Shown: in pieces, positions 1 to 8,695 of the stretch
How positions within the stretch are numbered: position 1 is the stretch's first letter
Layout of the letters: each line of letters opens with the position of its first letter
DNA from: CAZTJA01 sp964613745
GTDB taxonomy: Bacteria > Desulfobacterota > Desulfomonilia > Desulfomonilales > Desulfomonilaceae
DNA: 64,000 nt
Assembly: GCA_964613745.1 (NCBI GenBank)
Contig: CAZTJA010000003.1
Span: 31,608-95,607 of the forward strand
Reading direction: 5' to 3'
Program-made: the position numbers and the translations under genes
Notes under the pieces: model-generated
Databases searched by the model: none
Seen by the model: the letters and a program-made list of their open reading frames with translations, nothing else
What the model was told of the DNA's origin: nothing

Positions 1-2
1 AT

Positions 3-626
3 GTTCCCCTTGAGTGGAGCAACGAGTTTTACCTGGACTTTGAGCATCAGAGTAACACATATAGCGTACCTGTTGCCTGGAAGACCAAGCCTCAAGCTTT
101 TCAGGCTGATCTAAGCGCAATCTACTTTTTTGATATGAACTACACTCCTTATAAGGTGGGGTTGGTGGGAGGTTATAAGTATTCGTATTTCAGTTTTGCC
201 TCACATCGAGCTGGTTCATCTTCGACGACATTCCATGACCACTTTCATATTCATGTTCCGTATACGGGAGTTTACTACGCACATGACAACCTTCTGGGAT
301 TCATTACTCGCTTGGACTTAGCGTGGTCTCCTGTACTCGTTTCCCAAATAGACTCCGAATACCGTCAATCGTCTCCTGGACAACCTAGGACGAGCATCGA
401 TGCTCAATCACTTACCGGTCTGTATCTCGAAATGTTCTTCGAAATTTCAAAGAAGGTCAGCGAGAATAGTATAATTGGAGCGTTTTTCGATATTGGATAC
501 TTTGAATTGAATGCCGGAGCTACAGTGAAGAGCACCGGTTCAGATAAATATCGCGTGACAAATTTTTCCCTGGATTCCTATCACACATCCCTCTTGTCCG
601 GGCTATCTCTTACCTACAGATTTTAG
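3..626 (+). CDS. Omptin-like outer-membrane beta-barrel protein (5' end outside window)
   Basis: The frame is open from the window edge to the stop, so this is the C-terminal ~207 residues of a longer protein. Alternating hydrophobic/polar strands, many Tyr/Phe and a final YRF indicate an outer-membrane beta-barrel. The segments YKVGLVGGYKYSYFSF, HVPYTGVYY and SPVLVSQIDSEYR line up in order with omptin protease strands (in OmpT: LGLMAGYQESRYSF, KMPYIGL, SGWVEASDNDEHY). In that alignment the catalytic Asp of the Asp-His dyad is kept but the His becomes Glu (codons near 349-366), so proteolysis by the omptin mechanism is unlikely. The first catalytic Asp pair lies outside the window. The barrel is fairly certain; the omptin relation is my by-eye alignment. 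Confidence 0.5.
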   Translation, partial: VPLEWSNEFYLDFEHQSNTYSVPVAWKTKPQAFQADLSAIYFFDMNYTPYKVGLVGGYKYSYFSFASHRAGSSSTTFHDHFHIHVPYTGVYYAHDNLLGFITRLDLAWSPVLVSQIDSEYRQSSPGQPRTSIDAQSLTGLYLEMFFEISKKVSENSIIGAFFDIGYFELNAGATVKSTGSDKYRVTNFSLDSYHTSLLSGLSLTYRF

Positions 627-794
627 GATATTGTTTCAATTTCATAATGTAAAAGTTTCAACAGCTATCACGAAAAAATGAATTTTTAGACCATGGTTTT
701 CTCCTTGCATAAAGGGAGAATGGTAAGAAGTTCTTGATTTTTTTGCCAAAAAATGTATCATATACTTACACCATTCCATGCAGGAGAAAATACG

Positions 795-1244
795 ATGCGA
801 TCCTTATTTATCGCGGTGGTGTCGTTTTGCGTCCTTTTCGCGACCCTAGGCACTTCACATGCAGTAGGACTTTATGTTGTCGGTAAGGAGGATTGTAATT
901 GCTCTCCTCTTACGGAACGGGGTATTGTTCCCGATACCTTAAATACGTTAAAGGAAGCATTTGTGTTGCCGCAACTGGTCGCTGCGCTGGACAGAATCGG
1001 CATCGAGGTCAAGAATTTTATCTCGAGCATCGGCGCTCCGCCGGCTCATGCCGCCGAACCGGAGAAAACTCCGGAAGTAACGAACGGCGACAAAGACAAA
1101 CCTGTGGTAGATACTCCTCCGGCCAAAGAGGAAAAACCTGCCGCCGAAGTAAAACCTACAAAGACCAAACAGGCTTCCCAGGTGAAAAAAGCCTCAGACA
1201 AACCAAAGAAGAAACGAGTTAGGGTGCCGCCTCGAGCTATGTAA
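795..1244 (+). CDS. Small exported Lys/Pro-rich protein
   Basis: 149 residues. I start at ATG 795 because GGAG sits at 783-786 and the protein then opens with a typical signal peptide (MRSLFIAVV..., Ala-rich end near TSHA); the in-frame start at 753 adds 14 residues without a good ribosome site. The mature part has CNC near the N-terminus and a short helical centre. The last ~80 residues are rich in Lys, Pro, Ala and Glu, a low-complexity tail ending in basic KKKRVRVPP, as in periplasmic or wall-associated linkers. No family recognised. It is monocistronic, closed by the hairpin at 1261-1293. Confidence 0.6.
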   Translation: MRSLFIAVVSFCVLFATLGTSHAVGLYVVGKEDCNCSPLTERGIVPDTLNTLKEAFVLPQLVAALDRIGIEVKNFISSIGAPPAHAAEPEKTPEVTNGDKDKPVVDTPPAKEEKPAAEVKPTKTKQASQVKKASDKPKKKRVRVPPRAM

Positions 1245-1260
1245 AATAGAACAAAAATAA

Positions 1261-1300
1261 ATCAGCTCCGACGCTAAAAAGGCCGGAGCTGATTTCGTTC
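1261..1300 (+). terminator. Rho-independent terminator after the exported Lys/Pro-rich protein
   Basis: A perfect 10-bp inverted repeat (atcagctccg at 1261-1270, cggagctgat at 1284-1293) with a 13-nt loop, followed by a T-rich stretch (ttcgttct). It lies 17 bp after the stop at 1244 and before the convergent activase gene. An A-rich run on its 5' side means it could also act on the minus strand. Confidence 0.8.
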
Positions 1301-1392
1301 TAAAAGGCAAGATTAAATGTAAAACTCGACCAGGAAGAGTTTCTTCGAAAACCTCCCCTTGTTACCGGCGTCGATCTACACAAGCTCAACTG

Positions 1393-4300
1393 TTAATGCT
1401 TGACGTTCAACAATCTTTCGTGCAGCCGTTTCGCTTGCAAGCTGAAAGCCTCCAATCGAGCTTCTATTATTTGTGGAAATGCGTTTCCGTCCGTTTCAAT
1501 AGCGAGAAACGGTAACTTTTGATGTTTGTTCAAGACGTTGCCCATCGTCGGACCATGACCGTTCTTCTGATTAACAAGTTCCAATTTTTCAGACGTCGTG
1601 AATTTTTCGCTTAAAATGGACTCTGCAACTCTTGTGGGCATGCAGCCAAACGGGCCTATTGATATGATCCCACAGGAAGGATGCAGAATCTCGTGGAGCG
1701 CAGCACCCACGGTTAGTATCGCTTCACCCGTCAGCTTTGGGGATACAAATTTCTTTCCGGCATTAATCAGATCATCAACATTGAGGACCTCGTAAAAAAA
1801 GAGTCCCGAGGGAGCCAACAATTTTCGGATTCTCTGGTCGAAGAATTTCTTGACATAATACCTGATCCAGAAGGGAATGTTCGGTTTGTCCCCTTCGATG
1901 TTGTTCTTGATGAGCCAGTCAACATATTTTATCCACTCGCTGGTCTGGCTTGTTCTTACGATGAACCCTTTGGCCGCCATTTTCTCGACTAAATTTTGGA
2001 GCGAAATAGGATCGTTTCTTACATAGATTTCGCCTATCAATGAAATCTTCGGTATTTCGTCGTACGGCATCTTTAAGGGTATATGGGACAGGATGGAAGC
2101 AGTTTCCTGAAGTTGTTTCTTGATGCGCTTCCAATTTGTGGCTATCACATCAACAAGAGCATTCCATTGCTCGAAGAATATTTTCATAGCCGAATCTTTG
2201 TCCTGAGCTGCGGCGAGCAACGTGGACCAGATCTCGTACATCACATCGCCAATGATTATGGCCCTCCAAGCGGGCAACGTGAAATTATCCCCCAAACCCA
2301 GGTAACCATTCGATGCATTTAGTGTGAGTACTGCGGCATCAGGAATTTGATGTCGTTCAATAAGCCTCCGTGAAAAAACATTGTATTGGCCGAATCTGCA
2401 GGGTCCACCGGCTCCCGGCATGAAATAGGCCGAAACCTCACCTGGCGGGCGGTCATCTCGAAAATACTTGAGCATTGAACCGACGGTAGTCTGCAACGGT
2501 AGGCATTCCTTGCACGTTGAATTGCCTCTGCCGATCTTGAGGACCTCTTCATCAGCAGGAGGCAACCCGTAGGCGTTGATTCCAACTTTGTTGAATGTCT
2601 TAACAAGAGCTTCGTGAGCGAAACGCCCCATGGCCGGCATAATGATTCGTACACTCGGATCGGTTAAGGCCAGCTTGCGTCCGTCTGCAAGAGCGATAAC
2701 CGCTTTTCCTCCGTGGACTTCCGCACGAGCGGCTCGGAAATCTCGAGAAACTAATCGGATTTGATTTTTGGACTCAAGTTCTCGGTAATAGTTGACAATG
2801 TCCAGAAAGGCCTCAATCCGCGTTTCAAGACCGGCATCTGCCGTGTGGCTATCGAGTTCAAGTGTTAAACTGGGCTTTTTGCCCATTATATCTCTGAAGT
2901 ACCCCACCACAAAAGAGTCCGGTCCGCACGAAAAGTTGCTGATGAAAGTTCCAAACAGTTTTGGATGATTCTTCACAAAACCGGCGGCTTTAAGAATCAT
3001 TCTACCCATGGACCAATACATCGTATCGGCATCATCAAGTTGTTCATCCTCAAAGGGAAGCATGTCAAAGGGGATGATATGGAAACCGCGGGATGCGAAT
3101 TTTGCGGAAATGCCTTTATTCGCCTCGAATGCGAAAGCGTTATACGGTCTTCCGAAAAGGACTACACCCATCTTAGTGTCTTCGTTCTCGATTTCAGCCA
3201 AAATCTCGGAGCCTTTTTTCCGCAATTCCGTGCGGAATTCCTCGTGCTTTTCTTTAGCCTTCTTCAATGCCTTTATCGCATCAGATTTTGATTTTCCTAA
3301 ATCTGCAGCCAATTTGATGAACTCGGCTTGGGAATGATCAAAGCCTCTGCTGAAATCAAAGAAAGGCGAAAGGACTTTTTTGTCGCGGGTGTCGTCAAAC
3401 GTACTGCGGAGGTAAAAAGGTTCTCCCTGAACGAACACACACGTACAAGTGTTCTGATTTTCCGAATCTGTCGGGATACCCCTAATGTGTGGCAGGAACA
3501 GAATGTCCGGATTCTTTTTCAAGAGCGAGTGCATAAATCCGTGTGAGATTTCTACGGGGTAGCAAAAGGCAGCTTGTTGCTGATCAACGCCGGCGGGGTC
3601 GGGTTTTTCGGGTAATACCGCACGAAAACCGAGTTCAGAAAAAAAGGTGTTAAAAAACGGAAAAAAAGTGTTCATCAAAAAAGATCTGTTGATGCCTATC
3701 GTGGGTCTTGTATCATTCGGGTCATCGGGAGAAAGATCTTTGAACACGATTCGTTGACGAAAGTTGACCATGTCGAAATTGCGTTTATCGAATTCAAGAT
3801 TTCTGATGAGATTAACGTACCTGTTGCAGGCTCCCCCGAAAGGATATGTCTTGCCCTCAATTTCTATCCTCGAGATTTCGCAACCCAAATCGCACTTTTC
3901 TTTGCCGCCGCCGCAAGTGAATGAATTTTTGTGTACGACTTCGCGGGCAACGAGACGGTCAAGATCAAAAGAAGCTTCCTTCATCAATCCGAGATCTATG
4001 CGCCGTTCCACTTCCAGAGCTACTCCGAAAGCTCCCATCAATCCCGGTTCCGGGGGAACGACGATTTCTTTGCCTGTCAGAGCCGCCATAGCAGCAGGGA
4101 TGGCCTCGTTATAGCAGACGCCTCCTTGCATAAAGACTTTCTTGCCTACCGGCCTATTGCCCTTTACCCTGTTGGAATAATTCATACAAATCGAGTAGAC
4201 GAGACCTGCAACAATATCATTAACGGGAATACCCTCTTGTGCGGCATTCTTGATATCGGACCCGATGAAGGCAGCGCACTGGTCATTGAAATTGGGTGGA

Positions 4301-5673
4301 TTTGATCCCGTGTAGGCAACCGAGCCGATTTCCGTGACTTTCAACCCAAGGCTCTCTTTGGCGGATTCTTCCAAAAATGAACCGGTCCCTGCACTGCAAG
4401 CTTCGTTCATCGCATAATCACTCGGAACCCCGTTCGTGATATACGTATATTTTGCATCCTGGCCGCCAATCTCAAAAATAGTGTCCACTTCGTGATCAAA
4501 ATAGACTGCTGCTGCAGCGTGGGCGATGATCTCGTTGATTACACCTTCGGTCAGCGCATGCAGCCCGGCAATTTGCCTGCCGGAACCTGTTACGCCCAAA
4601 CCCACAATTTTCACCGCAACACTAATTTGTGAGGCTAGACTCTCGTAAACACGTCGGGAAGCACCAACAGGATCTCCATCGGTTCTGAGGTAATCGGCAG
4701 CAATGATTTTCTTGTCACTGCACCGCATAAGAACGCCTTTGGTTGTCGTTGATCCGACATCCAGCCCCAGAATTACACGATCTCCTGCATCTGCTTGGCC
4801 TCTAGGATTATCCTTAAAGTGTACCAGGTGTCTGAATTCGGCGAGCGGTTTGAGATACCCGAAGGCGGAACTCTTTCTTTCAAATACCTCGCGATCGGAA
4901 GAATACGGCAAAGTGGGATTTTCGAGAGCCCACAATCCGGCACCAAGAGCCTCAAAGTAAGCCGCTTCCTCCGGAATATGTAAATCCATTATCTCCTTTT
5001 GCAGATAATGGATCATAGTCTCATTACGTGATGAACCACCAACTAGAAGAACCGAATTCTTGGGCAATTTTTTAAGAAGCTCAATGACTTTACCGGCCAT
5101 CATTTTAGCGAGACCTGCAACTACTTGCCCCTTGGGGATGCCTTTATTCAAGGCGTGAGTGCAGTCGCTCTTGCAAAAAACGGAGCATCGGCCGGAGACT
5201 TTATGTGGATGATCGCAAACCCCGAGATCGGAGACTTCATCCAAGGTCAAGTTCATTCGGCCTATTTGCTGCAGAAAGAATTCACCGGTTCCCGAGGCGC
5301 ACTTATTGCCTGTCTGGATTCCCTGAATTTTGCCGTCTTCGTCAAGATGATAGACCAGAAAGGTTTCTCCGCCTGCACTCACCACGACTTTGTACGGATC
5401 TTCCTTTCTTAAAACATGCGCTACCGCCTGTTCGAATGCTTCTGGTTCCGAGATGGTTGTAAGTTTTACGAAATTGATAAACTTTCGGCCGGTGACGGCT
5501 ATAGGAAGAGCGGATGCATCCGGAATTGATGCCAAAGTTTCTGAAAGAACTTTCCTGGGGTTTCCCTCATGAGTAATGGTTTGAGCATCTACTATTTCGA
5601 TTCCGTTTTTGTCTTTTTTTAAACGGACTATTCCGAGAGTAGAGGCCCCTAAGCATAAACCCAGAGATTCCAT
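1393..5673 (-). CDS. Giant BadF/HgdC-type CoA-dehydratase activase with fused dehydratase-like domain
   Basis: 1426 residues. Two ASKHA-fold ATPase modules of the BadF/BadG/HgdC type lie in tandem (about 5-255 and 300-565), each with phosphate loops (GLCLGAST; GLDVGSTTTKG) and the paired cysteine motifs that bridge a [4Fe-4S] cluster in HgdC (CASGTG and CSVFC; CSAGTG and CAAF). They are followed by a Cys-rich segment, a DUF2229-type region (about 655-900) and a C-terminal HgdB-like region with CKEC. Known relatives pass electrons to radical 2-hydroxyacyl-CoA dehydratases or benzoyl-CoA reductases using ATP; the role of this very long type is not established. Start at ATG 5673, with CAGGAG seven bases upstream, rather than the TTG just before it. 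Monocistronic and divergent from the DtxR-type regulator. Confidence 0.85.
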   Translation of the reverse strand: MESLGLCLGASTLGIVRLKKDKNGIEIVDAQTITHEGNPRKVLSETLASIPDASALPIAVTGRKFINFVKLTTISEPEAFEQAVAHVLRKEDPYKVVVSAGGETFLVYHLDEDGKIQGIQTGNKCASGTGEFFLQQIGRMNLTLDEVSDLGVCDHPHKVSGRCSVFCKSDCTHALNKGIPKGQVVAGLAKMMAGKVIELLKKLPKNSVLLVGGSSRNETMIHYLQKEIMDLHIPEEAAYFEALGAGLWALENPTLPYSSDREVFERKSSAFGYLKPLAEFRHLVHFKDNPRGQADAGDRVILGLDVGSTTTKGVLMRCSDKKIIAADYLRTDGDPVGASRRVYESLASQISVAVKIVGLGVTGSGRQIAGLHALTEGVINEIIAHAAAAVYFDHEVDTIFEIGGQDAKYTYITNGVPSDYAMNEACSAGTGSFLEESAKESLGLKVTEIGSVAYTGSNPPNFNDQCAAFIGSDIKNAAQEGIPVNDIVAGLVYSICMNYSNRVKGNRPVGKKVFMQGGVCYNEAIPAAMAALTGKEIVVPPEPGLMGAFGVALEVERRIDLGLMKEASFDLDRLVAREVVHKNSFTCGGGKEKCDLGCEISRIEIEGKTYPFGGACNRYVNLIRNLEFDKRNFDMVNFRQRIVFKDLSPDDPNDTRPTIGINRSFLMNTFFPFFNTFFSELGFRAVLPEKPDPAGVDQQQAAFCYPVEISHGFMHSLLKKNPDILFLPHIRGIPTDSENQNTCTCVFVQGEPFYLRSTFDDTRDKKVLSPFFDFSRGFDHSQAEFIKLAADLGKSKSDAIKALKKAKEKHEEFRTELRKKGSEILAEIENEDTKMGVVLFGRPYNAFAFEANKGISAKFASRGFHIIPFDMLPFEDEQLDDADTMYWSMGRMILKAAGFVKNHPKLFGTFISNFSCGPDSFVVGYFRDIMGKKPSLTLELDSHTADAGLETRIEAFLDIVNYYRELESKNQIRLVSRDFRAARAEVHGGKAVIALADGRKLALTDPSVRIIMPAMGRFAHEALVKTFNKVGINAYGLPPADEEVLKIGRGNSTCKECLPLQTTVGSMLKYFRDDRPPGEVSAYFMPGAGGPCRFGQYNVFSRRLIERHQIPDAAVLTLNASNGYLGLGDNFTLPAWRAIIIGDVMYEIWSTLLAAAQDKDSAMKIFFEQWNALVDVIATNWKRIKKQLQETASILSHIPLKMPYDEIPKISLIGEIYVRNDPISLQNLVEKMAAKGFIVRTSQTSEWIKYVDWLIKNNIEGDKPNIPFWIRYYVKKFFDQRIRKLLAPSGLFFYEVLNVDDLINAGKKFVSPKLTGEAILTVGAALHEILHPSCGIISIGPFGCMPTRVAESILSEKFTTSEKLELVNQKNGHGPTMGNVLNKHQKLPFLAIETDGNAFPQIIEARLEAFSLQAKRLHERLLNVKH

Positions 5674-5993
5674 CAACTAACTCCTGATTTCATAGAAACG
5701 GTGGATATTCAAATGAGTTCCATAGAGGAAATCAAACTTGTTCAAGAATATAACCTTGAAATATAGAACAGGGAATAGGGTGCTGCAAGTGTTTGATAAG
5801 AATGATCCTGGGAAAAGGGCTGTGTTAAGGTTTCTTCCGACAAAATTTATGCTGGTTCCGATCAATGCACTAGAAAACCATAAAGTGTATTTCACACTTA
5901 AATAATCAGAAACATTGGATTAACTAATTTTCGTTCCTTGACATGCCGTCCGGCCTCAGTCATACTACAGCTCGATTCACCACGGGGGTTTTC
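5674..5993. other. Divergent intergenic region with possible operator
   Basis: About 320 bases between the divergent activase and DtxR-type genes. It contains the sigma-70-type promoter at 5938-5966 and an inverted repeat at 5883-5899 (aagtgt, 5-bp gap, acactt) that could be a binding site for the neighbouring regulator; this is inference only. A 72-codon minus-strand frame here shows no protein-like features. Confidence 0.35.
5938..5966 (+). promoter_or_regulatory. Sigma-70-type promoter of the DtxR-family gene
   Basis: TTGACA at 5938-5943, a 17-bp spacer and CATACT at 5961-5966 (6/6 and 4/6 consensus matches). Transcription would start near 5973, about 20 bases before ATG 5994. This argues against the upstream in-frame ATG at 5943, which would overlap the -35 box. 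Confidence 0.6.
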
Positions 5994-6743
5994 ATGGATT
6001 CGGCTGCACCTTTCCCGGCGCTTACGTCGGCAATGGAAGATTATCTCGAAACAATATATCACCTTGAACAGGAAAGGCGGATTGCCAGAGTTCGTGATAT
6101 AGCAGGTAAGCTCGGGGTGAAAATGTCTTCCGTCAGCGCAGCACTCAAAATACTAGGTGCTCGGGGCCTGATAAAATATGATCCACATCAATATATTACC
6201 CTCACTGACAAAGGGATTACAAAAGCCAAAGAAATAGTCCGGAAGCATGAAGTGCTCAAGCGATTTTTGGTCCGTATTTTAAAAATCGATGATTCAGTTG
6301 CAGAAGATAATGCCTGCCGAATCGAGCATCACCTTGATCCCGAAGTAATCGAGAAACTCGTTCGGTTCGTTGAGTTCATGGAACTCTGTCCTTTGGATCA
6401 GACCAAGTGGTTGGAGGGAGTCTCAGATAGTTGCGAGGATTGCATTCCATGTTTGGAGGAAGCTCGGCAACGAATGAAGCACAGAGCGGAAGCTCAGAAA
6501 ACAGCTCTGGCTGAAGGAATGACTCTGGCTGAAGTTGAAACCGGCTCTCAGGTGCTGGTCGATAACATCAAAGGATCAGCTCGGTTCAAAAAGCAAATAG
6601 CAGAGCAGGGCATTGAAAACGGAGTAATTGTCGAAGTTGAACAAAAGAAGCCTCTCAGCAATGTCATAGGCATCAATATAAAAGGATACCATGTATCTCT
6701 GAATGCCGAAGAAGCGGAACAAATTTTAGTAAAACCGATCTAG
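5994..6743 (+). CDS. DtxR-family metal-dependent transcriptional regulator
   Basis: 249 residues. A winged helix-turn-helix (about 12-75, with AMEDYLETIYHL and the recognition region KMSSVSAALKIL) is followed by the metal-binding dimerisation domain (about 80-140, CRIEHHLD) and a C-terminal FeoA/SH3-like domain (about 172-249). This is the iron or manganese sensor architecture of DtxR, IdeR and MntR. Three Cys (147, 150, 153: CEDCIPC) between the second and third domains could form an extra metal or redox site; that is inference. Start at ATG 5994 (ACGGGGG upstream and the promoter at 5938). Its stop is two bases from the convergent end of mtaB. Confidence 0.88.
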   Translation: MDSAAPFPALTSAMEDYLETIYHLEQERRIARVRDIAGKLGVKMSSVSAALKILGARGLIKYDPHQYITLTDKGITKAKEIVRKHEVLKRFLVRILKIDDSVAEDNACRIEHHLDPEVIEKLVRFVEFMELCPLDQTKWLEGVSDSCEDCIPCLEEARQRMKHRAEAQKTALAEGMTLAEVETGSQVLVDNIKGSARFKKQIAEQGIENGVIVEVEQKKPLSNVIGINIKGYHVSLNAEEAEQILVKPI

Positions 6744-6744
6744 T

Positions 6745-8052
6745 TTAAAAAAAACGATCGTTTAATTGGCTACCGAAAACTATTCCAGCACGGACCTTCT
6801 CGATTTTTACCGAAATCCTCTTTTCTTTTCCTGAAAAATTCCTCAACTGGACGGGGATATAGTTTGCGGTCCTAACAACTGCCGACCCACTCTCAGAAGA
6901 TACGGATTCAAGAACGGCATCCAATTTCTCACCTTCGAATCCAACATAAAATCGCTCTCTCATTTCATCCGATAATTCTCGTAAAAGTTTGACTCTTAGA
7001 GCGGCAGTTTTGGCGGGAACTCTCGGTCTCAGTTCTGATGCCAATGTTCCCGGTCGAGGGGAAAAAGGAAAAACATGCAAGTAGGCCGGTTCAATTTGCT
7101 TAATCAATTGTAACGTTTTCTCGAAGGAATAGTCGTCTTCACCCGGGAATCCTACCATCACGTCAAACCCGATGCACACATCGGGCATTTTGGATTTCAA
7201 CAATGTAGTCAGATCCAAAACAGATTCTGATGTGTAAGGTCGCAGCATCCTCGACAATATCTTGTTGTCACCGCTTTGGAGGGGAATATGAAAGTGAGGA
7301 CACAAGTCCGGCGACGCAGATACGGCTGAAATAAGATGTGGAGTTATTTCCTGAGGTTCGATTGAGCTGAGTCGTATCCGACACCCCGTATCGAGCGCTG
7401 CAAGCATCGAAATCAGCTTACTGAGATTCATGTCCCGTAAGTCCTGACCGTACGCTCCCAAGTGAATACCGGAAACCACTATTTCAGGATACTCAGCTGC
7501 TAATTTCTGAAAGTATTCATTTACAAGCGAAGGATCCATACTGCGCGAGGGTCCTCTTGCAATGGGGACGATGCAATACGCGCAACCTTGTGAACATCCG
7601 TCTTGGATTTTAAGGTAAGTCCTATATCTTCCCGGAATCGATTGTATGCCGAGATCGCCATAATGTGTGCAATTCACGGACGGCAGAGAAAACAGCTCAG
7701 ATTCAAAATCATTGCTGATTAAATGTAAAAAATTCTCTTTGGCCAGTGTTCCTAAAATGCGTGCGTTGGGAGCTATTTTTCTGATCGAATCGGAGTTCAC
7801 TTCAGCGAGGCATCCAGTGACTATCAGTTTGGCGTCGGGATATTTTTCGCTAATCGATTTCACCAGGCGTCTCGATTTACCTTCTGCTTTGCCGGTGACA
7901 CAGCACGTGTGTACTAGAATGAGCCCGGGGTCATCGTCTTCGGAAAAAGAATACCCTTGAGATTGAAGAATTGATTTCAAAGCGGCCGCTTCGGCTTGGT
8001 TTACCTTGCATCCAAGAACCCGAACAGCGGCATTGCCTTTTTGCGCTTTCAT
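6745..8052 (-). CDS. mtaB: tRNA threonylcarbamoyladenosine methylthiotransferase MtaB
   Basis: 435 residues. It adds a methylthio group to t6A37 of ANN-decoding tRNAs. An N-terminal UPF0004 domain carries the auxiliary-cluster cysteines (C15, C50 or C51, C81), then the radical SAM core has CxxxCxxC (C153, C157, C160: CSQGCAYC), and a C-terminal TRAM-like segment follows. The opening RVLGCKVNQAE is typical of MtaB rather than MiaB or RimO. Length fits the family. Start ATG 8052. Convergent with the DtxR-type gene. Confidence 0.9.
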   Translation of the reverse strand: MKAQKGNAAVRVLGCKVNQAEAAALKSILQSQGYSFSEDDDPGLILVHTCCVTGKAEGKSRRLVKSISEKYPDAKLIVTGCLAEVNSDSIRKIAPNARILGTLAKENFLHLISNDFESELFSLPSVNCTHYGDLGIQSIPGRYRTYLKIQDGCSQGCAYCIVPIARGPSRSMDPSLVNEYFQKLAAEYPEIVVSGIHLGAYGQDLRDMNLSKLISMLAALDTGCRIRLSSIEPQEITPHLISAVSASPDLCPHFHIPLQSGDNKILSRMLRPYTSESVLDLTTLLKSKMPDVCIGFDVMVGFPGEDDYSFEKTLQLIKQIEPAYLHVFPFSPRPGTLASELRPRVPAKTAALRVKLLRELSDEMRERFYVGFEGEKLDAVLESVSSESGSAVVRTANYIPVQLRNFSGKEKRISVKIEKVRAGIVFGSQLNDRFF

Positions 8053-8161
8053 AATCCGTTGACACCGTTTTGACTTAATGGAGCATAAATGCTATCAAAT
8101 TCGGAGAAAACCGGCAACGACCCCAGCGGGTTGGGCCGGAGCTCTGGATTCCGGAGGCACT

Positions 8162-8683
8162 ATGGTATGTTCAAAGCGCATAGTCTTACTTTTTAGTCTT
8201 CTGTTAGTTTTATCTACTCCGTTATGGGCTCAAGACGACACCAAGGGTTCCGACAAAGGCCCTTCCACTCTTGAACAGTTCCAATCAATAGCGGAGCTTG
8301 CAATTCCATCCGGCTTTTCCGAAGAGCCTTCCGAAGATTCTGGAGTGATCAAGTTCAAGAAAGATACCGGTGAAATTCTCATTGTGATAGGTGACTTGTT
8401 TTCCGAGTCCAGCACAGATTTGATGAAGATGCTCAAAGAAGGAGCGGAAAAGAACAAGAACATTGAAGAGGTAAAAGGGCTAGAGGTCAAAAACGGATCG
8501 GCATTTTTTTACAAAGAGAAAAAGCCCGAAGACAATGTACGTCTACTTACCTGGCGAATCGTTGCAATTACCGATTCCAGAGTCATCAACATAGACTTTA
8601 CGGCACCGGCAGGAGATTTTGAAAAGTATATCAAGGATTTCGAAGATGCCCTGAGGTCGTTCAATATAAAATCTCCGTCCTAA
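8162..8683 (+). CDS. Secreted protein of unknown function upstream of selA
   Basis: 173 residues. I start at ATG 8162 because GGAGG lies at 8153-8157 and the protein then opens with a clean signal peptide (hydrophobic FSLLLVLSTPLWA, cleavage near WAQ); an in-frame ATG at 8078 would bury this signal. The mature protein is acidic, about 150 residues, with alternating strands and helices ending in an amphipathic helix, resembling the PsbP/DUF1795 fold by pattern only. It ends 12 bp before selA, so the two are probably co-transcribed, though a secreted protein has no obvious part in selenocysteine synthesis. Confidence 0.7.
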   Translation: MVCSKRIVLLFSLLLVLSTPLWAQDDTKGSDKGPSTLEQFQSIAELAIPSGFSEEPSEDSGVIKFKKDTGEILIVIGDLFSESSTDLMKMLKEGAEKNKNIEEVKGLEVKNGSAFFYKEKKPEDNVRLLTWRIVAITDSRVINIDFTAPAGDFEKYIKDFEDALRSFNIKSPS

Positions 8684-8695
8684 TCAGGATCCCTT

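Noticed and set aside
899..1222. 107-codon frame overlapping the exported Lys/Pro-rich gene
   Set aside because: It is in another frame of that gene with Arg/Ser/Gln bias and no start site.
5677..5895. 72-codon minus-strand frame between the activase and DtxR-type genes
   Set aside because: No ribosome site, aromatic-rich random composition and it sits in the divergent control region.
6700..6775. Palindrome aaacgatcgttt between DtxR-type gene and mtaB as terminator
   Set aside because: It is a continuous palindrome without a loop and overlaps only three bases of intergenic DNA.
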